64,000 bases of DNA from Medicago truncatula (GCF_003473485.1 NC_053043.1:30728576-30792575), one strand, 5' to 3'. Positions 46,216-58,778 are shown, numbered from the stretch's first letter. Notes: generated from the sequence alone by a model not told the origin. Numbers and translations: made by a program.

Positions 46216-46410
46216 TTTTTGCCAAAATTTCGTGTTCTTTTTGTTAATTAGCGTAATTTTACGTCGTTTTTGAAAATAACTTCGATTGTTTCATTTTTCC
46301 GTTAATTTACGCTACCTAACACTCTATTAGTTAATTAATTAGCGTAGTTTGACGTCTTTTTTGAAAAATAAATTAGAAATGCATATATACAATTACAACG
46401 CTTTACTCTC

Positions 46411-46529
46411 AGGTGCGATCATACCAGCACTAATGCACCGGATCCCATCAGAACTCCGCAGTTAAGCGTGCTTGGGCGAGAGTAGTACTAGGATGGGTGA
46501 CCTCCTGGGAAGTCCTTGTGTTGCACCTC
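46411..46529 (+). rRNA. 5S rRNA
   Basis: L. Confidence 0.96.
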
Positions 46530-46729
46530 TTTTTGCCAAAATTTCGTGTTCTTTTTGTTAATTAGCGTAATTTTACGTCGTTTTTGAAAAATAAACTTCG
46601 ATTGTATTTCATTTTTTCCGTTAATTTACGCTACCTAACACTCTATTAGTTAATTAATTAGCGTAGTTTGACGTCTTTTTTGAAAAATAAATTAGAAATG
46701 CATATATACAATTACAACGCTTTACTCTC

Positions 46730-46848
46730 AGGTGCGATCATACCAGCACTAATGCACCGGATCCCATCAGAACTCCGCAGTTAAGCGTGCTTGGGCGAGA
46801 GTAGTACTAGGATGGGTGACCTCCTGGGAAGTCCTTGTGTTGCACCTC
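46730..46848 (+). rRNA. 5S rRNA
   Basis: L. Confidence 0.96.
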
Positions 46849-47048
46849 TTTTTGCCAAAATTTCGTGTTCTTTTTGTTAATTAGCGTAATTTTACGTCGT
46901 TTTTGAAAAATAAACTTCGATTGTATTTCATTTTTTCCGTTAATTTACGCTACCTAACACTCTATTAGTTAATTAATTAGCGTAGTTTGACGTCTTTTTT
47001 GAAAAATAAATTAGAAATGCATATATACAATTACAACGCTTTACTCTC

Positions 47049-47167
47049 AGGTGCGATCATACCAGCACTAATGCACCGGATCCCATCAGAACTCCGCAGT
47101 TAAGCGTGCTTGGGCGAGAGTAGTACTAGGATGGGTGACCTCCTGGGAAGTCCTTGTGTTGCACCTC
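47049..47167 (+). rRNA. 5S rRNA
   Basis: L. Confidence 0.96.
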
Positions 47168-47367
47168 TTTTTGCCAAAATTTCGTGTTCTTTTTGTTAAT
47201 TAGCGTAATTTTACGTCGTTTTTGAAAAATAAACTTCGATTGTATTTCATTTTTTCCGTTAATTTACGCTACCTAACACTCTATTAGTTAATTAATTAGC
47301 GTAGTTTGACGTCTTTTTTGAAAAATAAATTAGAAATGCATATATACAATTACAACGCTTTACTCTC

Positions 47368-47486
47368 AGGTGCGATCATACCAGCACTAATGCACCGGAT
47401 CCCATCAGAACTCCGCAGTTAAGCGTGCTTGGGCGAGAGTAGTACTAGGATGGGTGACCTCCTGGGAAGTCCTTGTGTTGCACCTC
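47368..47486 (+). rRNA. 5S rRNA
   Basis: L, two bases short (317). Confidence 0.96.
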
Positions 47487-47684
47487 TTTTTGCCAAAATT
47501 TCGTGTTCTTTTTGTTAATTAGCGTAATTTTACGTCGTTTTTGAAAATAAACTTCGATTGTATTTCATTTTTCCGTTAATTTACGCTACCTAACACTCTA
47601 TTAGTTAATTAATTAGCGTAGTTTGACGTCTTTTTTGAAAAATAAATTAGAAATGCATATATACAATTACAACGCTTTACTCTC

Positions 47685-47803
47685 AGGTGCGATCATACCA
47701 GCACTAATGCACCGGATCCCATCAGAACTCCGCAGTTAAGCGTGCTTGGGCGAGAGTAGTACTAGGATGGGTGACCTCCTGGGAAGTCCTTGTGTTGCAC
47801 CTC
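47685..47803 (+). rRNA. 5S rRNA
   Basis: L. Confidence 0.96.
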
Positions 47804-48003
47804 TTTTTGCCAAAATTTCGTGTTCTTTTTGTTAATTAGCGTAATTTTACGTCGTTTTTGAAAAATAAACTTCGATTGTATTTCATTTTTTCCGTTAATT
47901 TACGCTACCTAACACTCTATTAGTTAATTAATTAGCGTAGTTTGACGTCTTTTTTGAAAAATAAATTAGAAATGCATATATACAATTACAACGCTTTACT
48001 CTC

Positions 48004-48122
48004 AGGTGCGATCATACCAGCACTAATGCACCGGATCCCATCAGAACTCCGCAGTTAAGCGTGCTTGGGCGAGAGTAGTACTAGGATGGGTGACCTCCTG
48101 GGAAGTCCTTGTGTTGCACCTC
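48004..48122 (+). rRNA. 5S rRNA
   Basis: L. Confidence 0.96.
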
Positions 48123-48322
48123 TTTTTGCCAAAATTTCGTGTTCTTTTTGTTAATTAGCGTAATTTTACGTCGTTTTTGAAAAATAAACTTCGATTGTAT
48201 TTCATTTTTTCCGTTAATTTACGCTACCTAACACTCTATTAGTTAATTAATTAGCGTAGTTTGACGTCTTTTTTGAAAAATAAATTAGAAATGCATATAT
48301 ACAATTACAACGCTTTACTCTC

Positions 48323-48441
48323 AGGTGCGATCATACCAGCACTAATGCACCGGATCCCATCAGAACTCCGCAGTTAAGCGTGCTTGGGCGAGAGTAGTAC
48401 TAGGATGGGTGACCTCCTGGGAAGTCCTTGTGTTGCACCTC
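48323..48441 (+). rRNA. 5S rRNA
   Basis: L. Confidence 0.96.
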
Positions 48442-48641
48442 TTTTTGCCAAAATTTCGTGTTCTTTTTGTTAATTAGCGTAATTTTACGTCGTTTTTGAA
48501 AAATAAACTTCGATTGTATTTCATTTTTTCCGTTAATTTACGCTACCTAACACTCTATTAGTTAATTAATTAGCGTAGTTTGACGTCTTTTTTGAAAAAT
48601 AAATTAGAAATGCATATATACAATTACAACGCTTTACTCTC

Positions 48642-48760
48642 AGGTGCGATCATACCAGCACTAATGCACCGGATCCCATCAGAACTCCGCAGTTAAGCGT
48701 GCTTGGGCGAGAGTAGTACTAGGATGGGTGACCTCCTGGGAAGTCCTTGTGTTGCACCTC
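48642..48760 (+). rRNA. 5S rRNA
   Basis: L. Confidence 0.96.
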
Positions 48761-48960
48761 TTTTTGCCAAAATTTCGTGTTCTTTTTGTTAATTAGCGTA
48801 ATTTTACGTCGTTTTTGAAAAATAAACTTCGATTGTATTTCATTTTTTCCGTTAATTTACGCTACCTAACACTCTATTAGTTAATTAATTAGCGTAGTTT
48901 GACGTCTTTTTTGAAAAATAAATTAGAAATGCATATATACAATTACAACGCTTTACTCTC

Positions 48961-49079
48961 AGGTGCGATCATACCAGCACTAATGCACCGGATCCCATCA
49001 GAACTCCGCAGTTAAGCGTGCTTGGGCGAGAGTAGTACTAGGATGGGTGACCTCCTGGGAAGTCCTTGTGTTGCACCTC
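48961..49079 (+). rRNA. 5S rRNA
   Basis: L. Confidence 0.96.
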
Positions 49080-49279
49080 TTTTTGCCAAAATTTCGTGTT
49101 CTTTTTGTTAATTAGCGTAATTTTACGTCGTTTTTGAAAAATAAACTTCGATTGTATTTCATTTTTTCCGTTAATTTACGCTACCTAACACTCTATTAGT
49201 TAATTAATTAGCGTAGTTTGACGTCTTTTTTGAAAAATAAATTAGAAATGCATATATACAATTACAACGCTTTACTCTC

Positions 49280-49398
49280 AGGTGCGATCATACCAGCACT
49301 AATGCACCGGATCCCATCAGAACTCCGCAGTTAAGCGTGCTTGGGCGAGAGTAGTACTAGGATGGGTGACCTCCTGGGAAGTCCTTGTGTTGCACCTC
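49280..49398 (+). rRNA. 5S rRNA
   Basis: L. Confidence 0.96.
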
Positions 49399-49598
49399 TT
49401 TTTGCCAAAATTTCGTGTTCTTTTTGTTAATTAGCGTAATTTTACGTCGTTTTTGAAAAATAAACTTCGATTGTATTTCATTTTTTCCGTTAATTTACGC
49501 TACCTAACACTCTATTAGTTAATTAATTAGCGTAGTTTGACGTCTTTTTTGAAAAATAAATTAGAAATGCATATATACAATTACAACGCTTTACTCTC

Positions 49599-49717
49599 AG
49601 GTGCGATCATACCAGCACTAATGCACCGGATCCCATCAGAACTCCGCAGTTAAGCGTGCTTGGGCGAGAGTAGTACTAGGATGGGTGACCTCCTGGGAAG
49701 TCCTTGTGTTGCACCTC
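49599..49717 (+). rRNA. 5S rRNA
   Basis: L. Confidence 0.96.
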
Positions 49718-49917
49718 TTTTTGCCAAAATTTCGTGTTCTTTTTGTTAATTAGCGTAATTTTACGTCGTTTTTGAAAAATAAACTTCGATTGTATTTCAT
49801 TTTTTCCGTTAATTTACGCTACCTAACACTCTATTAGTTAATTAATTAGCGTAGTTTGACGTCTTTTTTGAAAAATAAATTAGAAATGCATATATACAAT
49901 TACAACGCTTTACTCTC

Positions 49918-50036
49918 AGGTGCGATCATACCAGCACTAATGCACCGGATCCCATCAGAACTCCGCAGTTAAGCGTGCTTGGGCGAGAGTAGTACTAGGA
50001 TGGGTGACCTCCTGGGAAGTCCTTGTGTTGCACCTC
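49918..50036 (+). rRNA. 5S rRNA
   Basis: L. Confidence 0.96.
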
Positions 50037-50236
50037 TTTTTGCCAAAATTTCGTGTTCTTTTTGTTAATTAGCGTAATTTTACGTCGTTTTTGAAAAATA
50101 AACTTCGATTGTATTTCATTTTTTCCGTTAATTTACGCTACCTAACACTCTATTAGTTAATTAATTAGCGTAGTTTGACGTCTTTTTTGAAAAATAAATT
50201 AGAAATGCATATATACAATTACAACGCTTTACTCTC

Positions 50237-50355
50237 AGGTGCGATCATACCAGCACTAATGCACCGGATCCCATCAGAACTCCGCAGTTAAGCGTGCTTG
50301 GGCGAGAGTAGTACTAGGATGGGTGACCTCCTGGGAAGTCCTTGTGTTGCACCTC
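50237..50355 (+). rRNA. 5S rRNA
   Basis: L. Confidence 0.96.
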
Positions 50356-50555
50356 TTTTTGCCAAAATTTCGTGTTCTTTTTGTTAATTAGCGTAATTTT
50401 ACGTCGTTTTTGAAAAATAAACTTCGATTGTATTTCATTTTTTCCGTTAATTTACGCTACCTAACACTCTATTAGTTAATTAATTAGCGTAGTTTGACGT
50501 CTTTTTTGAAAAATAAATTAGAAATGCATATATACAATTACAACGCTTTACTCTC

Positions 50556-50674
50556 AGGTGCGATCATACCAGCACTAATGCACCGGATCCCATCAGAACT
50601 CCGCAGTTAAGCGTGCTTGGGCGAGAGTAGTACTAGGATGGGTGACCTCCTGGGAAGTCCTTGTGTTGCACCTC
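50556..50674 (+). rRNA. 5S rRNA
   Basis: L. Confidence 0.96.
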
Positions 50675-50874
50675 TTTTTGCCAAAATTTCGTGTTCTTTT
50701 TGTTAATTAGCGTAATTTTACGTCGTTTTTGAAAAATAAACTTCGATTGTATTTCATTTTTTCCGTTAATTTACGCTACCTAACACTCTATTAGTTAATT
50801 AATTAGCGTAGTTTGACGTCTTTTTTGAAAAATAAATTAGAAATGCATATATACAATTACAACGCTTTACTCTC

Positions 50875-50993
50875 AGGTGCGATCATACCAGCACTAATGC
50901 ACCGGATCCCATCAGAACTCCGCAGTTAAGCGTGCTTGGGCGAGAGTAGTACTAGGATGGGTGACCTCCTGGGAAGTCCTTGTGTTGCACCTC
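50875..50993 (+). rRNA. 5S rRNA
   Basis: L, one A short (318). Confidence 0.96.
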
Positions 50994-51192
50994 TTTTTGC
51001 CAAAATTTCGTGTTCTTTTTGTTAATTAGCGTAATTTTACGTCGTTTTTGAAAATAAACTTCGATTGTATTTCATTTTTTCCGTTAATTTACGCTACCTA
51101 ACACTCTATTAGTTAATTAATTAGCGTAGTTTGACGTCTTTTTTGAAAAATAAATTAGAAATGCATATATACAATTACAACGCTTTACTCTC

Positions 51193-51311
51193 AGGTGCGA
51201 TCATACCAGCACTAATGCACCGGATCCCATCAGAACTCCGCAGTTAAGCGTGCTTGGGCGAGAGTAGTACTAGGATGGGTGACCTCCTGGGAAGTCCTTG
51301 TGTTGCACCTC
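51193..51311 (+). rRNA. 5S rRNA
   Basis: L. Confidence 0.96.
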
Positions 51312-51511
51312 TTTTTGCCAAAATTTCGTGTTCTTTTTGTTAATTAGCGTAATTTTACGTCGTTTTTGAAAAATAAACTTCGATTGTATTTCATTTTTTC
51401 CGTTAATTTACGCTACCTAACACTCTATTAGTTAATTAATTAGCGTAGTTTGACGTCTTTTTTGAAAAATAAATTAGAAATGCATATATACAATTACAAC
51501 GCTTTACTCTC

Positions 51512-51630
51512 AGGTGCGATCATACCAGCACTAATGCACCGGATCCCATCAGAACTCCGCAGTTAAGCGTGCTTGGGCGAGAGTAGTACTAGGATGGGTG
51601 ACCTCCTGGGAAGTCCTTGTGTTGCACCTC
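51512..51630 (+). rRNA. 5S rRNA
   Basis: L. Confidence 0.96.
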
Positions 51631-51830
51631 TTTTTGCCAAAATTTCGTGTTCTTTTTGTTAATTAGCGTAATTTTACGTCGTTTTTGAAAAATAAACTTC
51701 GATTGTATTTCATTTTTTCCGTTAATTTACGCTACCTAACACTCTATTAGTTAATTAATTAGCGTAGTTTGACGTCTTTTTTGAAAAATAAATTAGAAAT
51801 GCATATATACAATTACAACGCTTTACTCTC

Positions 51831-51948
51831 AGGTGCGATCATACCAGCACTAATGCACCGGATCCCATCAAACTCCGCAGTTAAGCGTGCTTGGGCGAGA
51901 GTAGTACTAGGATGGGTGACCTCCTGGGAAGTCCTTGTGTTGCACCTC
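51831..51948 (+). rRNA. 5S rRNA, 118 nt
   Basis: G41 missing (CATCAAACTCC in place of CATCAGAACTCC). The next copy, at 52149, has the same loss, so the pair probably arose by local duplication or conversion. L. Confidence 0.93.
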
Positions 51949-52148
51949 TTTTTGCCAAAATTTCGTGTTCTTTTTGTTAATTAGCGTAATTTTACGTCGT
52001 TTTTGAAAAATAAACTTCGATTGTATTTCATTTTTTCCGTTAATTTACGCTACCTAACACTCTATTAGTTAATTAATTAGCGTAGTTTGACGTCTTTTTT
52101 GAAAAATAAATTAGAAATGCATATATACAATTACAACGCTTTACTCTC

Positions 52149-52266
52149 AGGTGCGATCATACCAGCACTAATGCACCGGATCCCATCAAACTCCGCAGTT
52201 AAGCGTGCTTGGGCGAGAGTAGTACTAGGATGGGTGACCTCCTGGGAAGTCCTTGTGTTGCACCTC
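52149..52266 (+). rRNA. 5S rRNA, 118 nt
   Basis: G41 missing, shared with the copy at 51831. S, ending the long L run. Confidence 0.93.
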
Positions 52267-52431
52267 TTTTTGCCAAAATTTCGTGTTCTTTTTGTTAATT
52301 AGCGTAATTTTACGTCGTTCCGTTAATTTACGCTACCTAACACTCTATTAGTTAATTAATTAGCGTAGTTTGACGTCTTTTTTGAAAAATAAATTAGAAA
52401 TGCATATATACAATTACAACGCTTTACTCTC

Positions 52432-52550
52432 AGGTGCGATCATACCAGCACTAATGCACCGGATCCCATCAGAACTCCGCAGTTAAGCGTGCTTGGGCGA
52501 GAGTAGTACTAGGATGGGTGACCTCCTGGGAAGTCCTTGTGTTGCACCTC
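52432..52550 (+). rRNA. 5S rRNA
   Basis: L. Confidence 0.96.
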
Positions 52551-52750
52551 TTTTTGCCAAAATTTCGTGTTCTTTTTGTTAATTAGCGTAATTTTACGTC
52601 GTTTTTGAAAAATAAACTTCGATTGTATTTCATTTTTTCCGTTAATTTACGCTACCTAACACTCTATTAGTTAATTAATTAGCGTAGTTTGACGTCTTTT
52701 TTGAAAAATAAATTAGAAATGCATATATACAATTACAACGCTTTACTCTC

Positions 52751-52869
52751 AGGTGCGATCATACCAGCACTAATGCACCGGATCCCATCAGAACTCCGCA
52801 GTTAAGCGTGCTTGGGCGAGAGTAGTACTAGGATGGGTGACCTCCTGGGAAGTCCTTGTGTTGCACCTC
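52751..52869 (+). rRNA. 5S rRNA
   Basis: S. Confidence 0.96.
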
Positions 52870-53034
52870 TTTTTGCCAAAATTTCGTGTTCTTTTTGTTA
52901 ATTAGCGTAATTTTACGTCGTTCCGTTAATTTACGCTACCTAACACTCTATTAGTTAATTAATTAGCGTAGTTTGACGTCTTTTTTGAAAAATAAATTAG
53001 AAATGCATATATACAATTACAACGCTTTACTCTC

Positions 53035-53153
53035 AGGTGCGATCATACCAGCACTAATGCACCGGATCCCATCAGAACTCCGCAGTTAAGCGTGCTTGGG
53101 CGAGAGTAGTACTAGGATGGGTGACCTCCTGGGAAGTCCTTGTGTTGCACCTC
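53035..53153 (+). rRNA. 5S rRNA
   Basis: L. Confidence 0.96.
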
Positions 53154-53353
53154 TTTTTGCCAAAATTTCGTGTTCTTTTTGTTAATTAGCGTAATTTTAC
53201 GTCGTTTTTGAAAAATAAACTTCGATTGTATTTCATTTTTTCCGTTAATTTACGCTACCTAACACTCTATTAGTTAATTAATTAGCGTAGTTTGACGTCT
53301 TTTTTGAAAAATAAATTAGAAATGCATATATACAATTACAACGCTTTACTCTC

Positions 53354-53472
53354 AGGTGCGATCATACCAGCACTAATGCACCGGATCCCATCAGAACTCC
53401 GCAGTTAAGCGTGCTTGGGCGAGAGTAGTACTAGGATGGGTGACCTCCTGGGAAGTCCTTGTGTTGCACCTC
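53354..53472 (+). rRNA. 5S rRNA
   Basis: L; opens the dimer block. Confidence 0.96.
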
Positions 53473-53672
53473 TTTTTGCCAAAATTTCGTGTTCTTTTTG
53501 TTAATTAGCGTAATTTTACGTCGTTTTTGAAAAATAAACTTCGATTGTATTTCATTTTTTCCGTTAATTTACGCTACCTAACACTCTATTAGTTAATTAA
53601 TTAGCGTAGTTTGACGTCTTTTTTGAAAAATAAATTAGAAATGCATATATACAATTACAACGCTTTACTCTC

Positions 53673-53791
53673 AGGTGCGATCATACCAGCACTAATGCAC
53701 CGGATCCCATCAGAACTCCGCAGTTAAGCGTGCTTGGGCGAGAGTAGTACTAGGATGGGTGACCTCCTGGGAAGTCCTTGTGTTGCACCTC
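53673..53791 (+). rRNA. 5S rRNA
   Basis: S. Confidence 0.96.
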
Positions 53792-53956
53792 TTTTTGCCA
53801 AAATTTCGTGTTCTTTTTGTTAATTAGCGTAATTTTACGTCGTTCCGTTAATTTACGCTACCTAACACTCTATTAGTTAATTAATTAGCGTAGTTTGACG
53901 TCTTTTTTGAAAAATAAATTAGAAATGCATATATACAATTACAACGCTTTACTCTC

Positions 53957-54075
53957 AGGTGCGATCATACCAGCACTAATGCACCGGATCCCATCAGAAC
54001 TCCGCAGTTAAGCGTGCTTGGGCGAGAGTAGTACTAGGATGGGTGACCTCCTGGGAAGTCCTTGTGTTGCACCTC
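53957..54075 (+). rRNA. 5S rRNA
   Basis: L. Confidence 0.96.
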
Positions 54076-54275
54076 TTTTTGCCAAAATTTCGTGTTCTTT
54101 TTGTTAATTAGCGTAATTTTACGTCGTTTTTGAAAAATAAACTTCGATTGTATTTCATTTTTTCCGTTAATTTACGCTACCTAACACTCTATTAGTTAAT
54201 TAATTAGCGTAGTTTGACGTCTTTTTTGAAAAATAAATTAGAAATGCATATATACAATTACAACGCTTTACTCTC

Positions 54276-54394
54276 AGGTGCGATCATACCAGCACTAATG
54301 CACCGGATCCCATCAGAACTCCGCAGTTAAGCGTGCTTGGGCGAGAGTAGTACTAGGATGGGTGACCTCCTGGGAAGTCCTTGTGTTGCACCTC
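54276..54394 (+). rRNA. 5S rRNA
   Basis: S. Confidence 0.96.
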
Positions 54395-54559
54395 TTTTTG
54401 CCAAAATTTCGTGTTCTTTTTGTTAATTAGCGTAATTTTACGTCGTTCCGTTAATTTACGCTACCTAACACTCTATTAGTTAATTAATTAGCGTAGTTTG
54501 ACGTCTTTTTTGAAAAATAAATTAGAAATGCATATATACAATTACAACGCTTTACTCTC

Positions 54560-54678
54560 AGGTGCGATCATACCAGCACTAATGCACCGGATCCCATCAG
54601 AACTCCGCAGTTAAGCGTGCTTGGGCGAGAGTAGTACTAGGATGGGTGACCTCCTGGGAAGTCCTTGTGTTGCACCTC
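54560..54678 (+). rRNA. 5S rRNA
   Basis: L. Confidence 0.96.
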
Positions 54679-54878
54679 TTTTTGCCAAAATTTCGTGTTC
54701 TTTTTGTTAATTAGCGTAATTTTACGTCGTTTTTGAAAAATAAACTTCGATTGTATTTCATTTTTTCCGTTAATTTACGCTACCTAACACTCTATTAGTT
54801 AATTAATTAGCGTAGTTTGACGTCTTTTTTGAAAAATAAATTAGAAATGCATATATACAATTACAACGCTTTACTCTC

Positions 54879-54997
54879 AGGTGCGATCATACCAGCACTA
54901 ATGCACCGGATCCCATCAGAACTCCGCAGTTAAGCGTGCTTGGGCGAGAGTAGTACTAGGATGGGTGACCTCCTGGGAAGTCCTTGTGTTGCACCTC
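54879..54997 (+). rRNA. 5S rRNA
   Basis: S. Confidence 0.96.
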
Positions 54998-55162
54998 TTT
55001 TTGCCAAAATTTCGTGTTCTTTTTGTTAATTAGCGTAATTTTACGTCGTTCCGTTAATTTACGCTACCTAACACTCTATTAGTTAATTAATTAGCGTAGT
55101 TTGACGTCTTTTTTGAAAAATAAATTAGAAATGCATATATACAATTACAACGCTTTACTCTC

Positions 55163-55281
55163 AGGTGCGATCATACCAGCACTAATGCACCGGATCCCAT
55201 CAGAACTCCGCAGTTAAGCGTGCTTGGGCGAGAGTAGTACTAGGATGGGTGACCTCCTGGGAAGTCCTTGTGTTGCACCTC
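55163..55281 (+). rRNA. 5S rRNA
   Basis: L, one T short (318). Confidence 0.96.
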
Positions 55282-55480
55282 TTTTTGCCAAAATTTCGTG
55301 TTCTTTTTGTTAATTAGCGTAATTTTACGTCGTTTTGAAAAATAAACTTCGATTGTATTTCATTTTTTCCGTTAATTTACGCTACCTAACACTCTATTAG
55401 TTAATTAATTAGCGTAGTTTGACGTCTTTTTTGAAAAATAAATTAGAAATGCATATATACAATTACAACGCTTTACTCTC

Positions 55481-55599
55481 AGGTGCGATCATACCAGCAC
55501 TAATGCACCGGATCCCATCAGAACTCCGCAGTTAAGCGTGCTTGGGCGAGAGTAGTACTAGGATGGGTGACCTCCTGGGAAGTCCTTGTGTTGCACCTC
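55481..55599 (+). rRNA. 5S rRNA
   Basis: S. Confidence 0.96.
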
Positions 55600-55764
55600 T
55601 TTTTGCCAAAATTTCGTGTTCTTTTTGTTAATTAGCGTAATTTTACGTCGTTCCGTTAATTTACGCTACCTAACACTCTATTAGTTAATTAATTAGCGTA
55701 GTTTGACGTCTTTTTTGAAAAATAAATTAGAAATGCATATATACAATTACAACGCTTTACTCTC

Positions 55765-55883
55765 AGGTGCGATCATACCAGCACTAATGCACCGGATCCC
55801 ATCAGAACTCCGCAGTTAAGCGTGCTTGGGCGAGAGTAGTACTAGGATGGGTGACCTCCTGGGAAGTCCTTGTGTTGCACCTC
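55765..55883 (+). rRNA. 5S rRNA
   Basis: L. Confidence 0.96.
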
Positions 55884-56083
55884 TTTTTGCCAAAATTTCG
55901 TGTTCTTTTTGTTAATTAGCGTAATTTTACGTCGTTTTTGAAAAATAAACTTCGATTGTATTTCATTTTTTCCGTTAATTTACGCTACCTAACACTCTAT
56001 TAGTTAATTAATTAGCGTAGTTTGACGTCTTTTTTGAAAAATAAATTAGAAATGCATATATACAATTACAACGCTTTACTCTC

Positions 56084-56202
56084 AGGTGCGATCATACCAG
56101 CACTAATGCACCGGATCCCATCAGAACTCCGCAGTTAAGCGTGCTTGGGCGAGAGTAGTACTAGGATGGGTGACCTCCTGGGAAGTCCTTGTGTTGCACC
56201 TC
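56084..56202 (+). rRNA. 5S rRNA
   Basis: S. Confidence 0.96.
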
Positions 56203-56367
56203 TTTTTGCCAAAATTTCGTGTTCTTTTTGTTAATTAGCGTAATTTTACGTCGTTCCGTTAATTTACGCTACCTAACACTCTATTAGTTAATTAATTAGC
56301 GTAGTTTGACGTCTTTTTTGAAAAATAAATTAGAAATGCATATATACAATTACAACGCTTTACTCTC

Positions 56368-56486
56368 AGGTGCGATCATACCAGCACTAATGCACCGGAT
56401 CCCATCAGAACTCCGCAGTTAAGCGTGCTTGGGCGAGAGTAGTACTAGGATGGGTGACCTCCTGGGAAGTCCTTGTGTTGCACCTC
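56368..56486 (+). rRNA. 5S rRNA
   Basis: L. Confidence 0.96.
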
Positions 56487-56686
56487 TTTTTGCCAAAATT
56501 TCGTGTTCTTTTTGTTAATTAGCGTAATTTTACGTCGTTTTTGAAAAATAAACTTCGATTGTATTTCATTTTTTCCGTTAATTTACGCTACCTAACACTC
56601 TATTAGTTAATTAATTAGCGTAGTTTGACGTCTTTTTTGAAAAATAAATTAGAAATGCATATATACAATTACAACGCTTTACTCTC

Positions 56687-56805
56687 AGGTGCGATCATAC
56701 CAGCACTAATGCACCGGATCCCATCAGAACTCCGCAGTTAAGCGTGCTTGGGCGAGAGTAGTACTAGGATGGGTGACCTCCTGGGAAGTCCTTGTGTTGC
56801 ACCTC
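56687..56805 (+). rRNA. 5S rRNA
   Basis: S. Confidence 0.96.
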
Positions 56806-56970
56806 TTTTTGCCAAAATTTCGTGTTCTTTTTGTTAATTAGCGTAATTTTACGTCGTTCCGTTAATTTACGCTACCTAACACTCTATTAGTTAATTAATT
56901 AGCGTAGTTTGACGTCTTTTTTGAAAAATAAATTAGAAATGCATATATACAATTACAACGCTTTACTCTC

Positions 56971-57089
56971 AGGTGCGATCATACCAGCACTAATGCACCG
57001 GATCCCATCAGAACTCCGCAGTTAAGCGTGCTTGGGCGAGAGTAGTACTAGGATGGGTGACCTCCTGGGAAGTCCTTGTGTTGCACCTC
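56971..57089 (+). rRNA. 5S rRNA
   Basis: L. Confidence 0.96.
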
Positions 57090-57289
57090 TTTTTGCCAAA
57101 ATTTCGTGTTCTTTTTGTTAATTAGCGTAATTTTACGTCGTTTTTGAAAAATAAACTTCGATTGTATTTCATTTTTTCCGTTAATTTACGCTACCTAACA
57201 CTCTATTAGTTAATTAATTAGCGTAGTTTGACGTCTTTTTTGAAAAATAAATTAGAAATGCATATATACAATTACAACGCTTTACTCTC

Positions 57290-57408
57290 AGGTGCGATCA
57301 TACCAGCACTAATGCACCGGATCCCATCAGAACTCCGCAGTTAAGCGTGCTTGGGCGAGAGTAGTACTAGGATGGGTGACCTCCTGGGAAGTCCTTGTGT
57401 TGCACCTC
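57290..57408 (+). rRNA. 5S rRNA
   Basis: S. Confidence 0.96.
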
Positions 57409-57573
57409 TTTTTGCCAAAATTTCGTGTTCTTTTTGTTAATTAGCGTAATTTTACGTCGTTCCGTTAATTTACGCTACCTAACACTCTATTAGTTAATTA
57501 ATTAGCGTAGTTTGACGTCTTTTTTGAAAAATAAATTAGAAATGCATATATACAATTACAACGCTTTACTCTC

Positions 57574-57692
57574 AGGTGCGATCATACCAGCACTAATGCA
57601 CCGGATCCCATCAGAACTCCGCAGTTAAGCGTGCTTGGGCGAGAGTAGTACTAGGATGGGTGACCTCCTGGGAAGTCCTTGTGTTGCACCTC
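57574..57692 (+). rRNA. 5S rRNA
   Basis: L, one T short in the T6 run near 57838 (318). Confidence 0.96.
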
Positions 57693-57891
57693 TTTTTGCC
57701 AAAATTTCGTGTTCTTTTTGTTAATTAGCGTAATTTTACGTCGTTTTTGAAAAATAAACTTCGATTGTATTTCATTTTTTCCGTTAATTTACGCTACCTA
57801 ACACTCTATTAGTTAATTAATTAGCGTAGTTTGACGTCTTTTTGAAAAATAAATTAGAAATGCATATATACAATTACAACGCTTTACTCTC

Positions 57892-58010
57892 AGGTGCGAT
57901 CATACCAGCACTAATGCACCGGATCCCATCAGAACTCCGCAGTTAAGCGTGCTTGGGCGAGAGTAGTACTAGGATGGGTGACCTCCTGGGAAGTCCTTGT
58001 GTTGCACCTC
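57892..58010 (+). rRNA. 5S rRNA
   Basis: S. Confidence 0.96.
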
Positions 58011-58175
58011 TTTTTGCCAAAATTTCGTGTTCTTTTTGTTAATTAGCGTAATTTTACGTCGTTCCGTTAATTTACGCTACCTAACACTCTATTAGTTAAT
58101 TAATTAGCGTAGTTTGACGTCTTTTTTGAAAAATAAATTAGAAATGCATATATACAATTACAACGCTTTACTCTC

Positions 58176-58294
58176 AGGTGCGATCATACCAGCACTAATG
58201 CACCGGATCCCATCAGAACTCCGCAGTTAAGCGTGCTTGGGCGAGAGTAGTACTAGGATGGGTGACCTCCTGGGAAGTCCTTGTGTTGCACCTC
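58176..58294 (+). rRNA. 5S rRNA
   Basis: L. Confidence 0.96.
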
Positions 58295-58494
58295 TTTTTG
58301 CCAAAATTTCGTGTTCTTTTTGTTAATTAGCGTAATTTTACGTCGTTTTTGAAAAATAAACTTCGATTGTATTTCATTTTTTCCGTTAATTTACGCTACC
58401 TAACACTCTATTAGTTAATTAATTAGCGTAGTTTGACGTCTTTTTTGAAAAATAAATTAGAAATGCATATATACAATTACAACGCTTTACTCTC

Positions 58495-58613
58495 AGGTGC
58501 GATCATACCAGCACTAATGCACCGGATCCCATCAGAACTCCGCAGTTAAGCGTGCTTGGGCGAGAGTAGTACTAGGATGGGTGACCTCCTGGGAAGTCCT
58601 TGTGTTGCACCTC
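58495..58613 (+). rRNA. 5S rRNA
   Basis: S. Confidence 0.96.
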
Positions 58614-58778
58614 TTTTTGCCAAAATTTCGTGTTCTTTTTGTTAATTAGCGTAATTTTACGTCGTTCCGTTAATTTACGCTACCTAACACTCTATTAGTT
58701 AATTAATTAGCGTAGTTTGACGTCTTTTTTGAAAAATAAATTAGAAATGCATATATACAATTACAACGCTTTACTCTC

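Larger units (their letters stand above)
39768..52148 (+). repeat. Homogeneous L-unit block (12.4 kb)
   Basis: 39 consecutive units, 38 L-type and one short-type (after gene 44855). L spacers at 42957, 44222 and 46097 are 5-11 bp short within the 35-bp segment. No other part of the window has such a long run of one unit type. Confidence 0.92.

Noticed and set aside
51769-51984. 71-codon frame across a spacer and 5S gene (also 52087-52302 and 62937-63152)
   Set aside because: Open only because those 5S copies lack one base; the sequence is rDNA, not coding.
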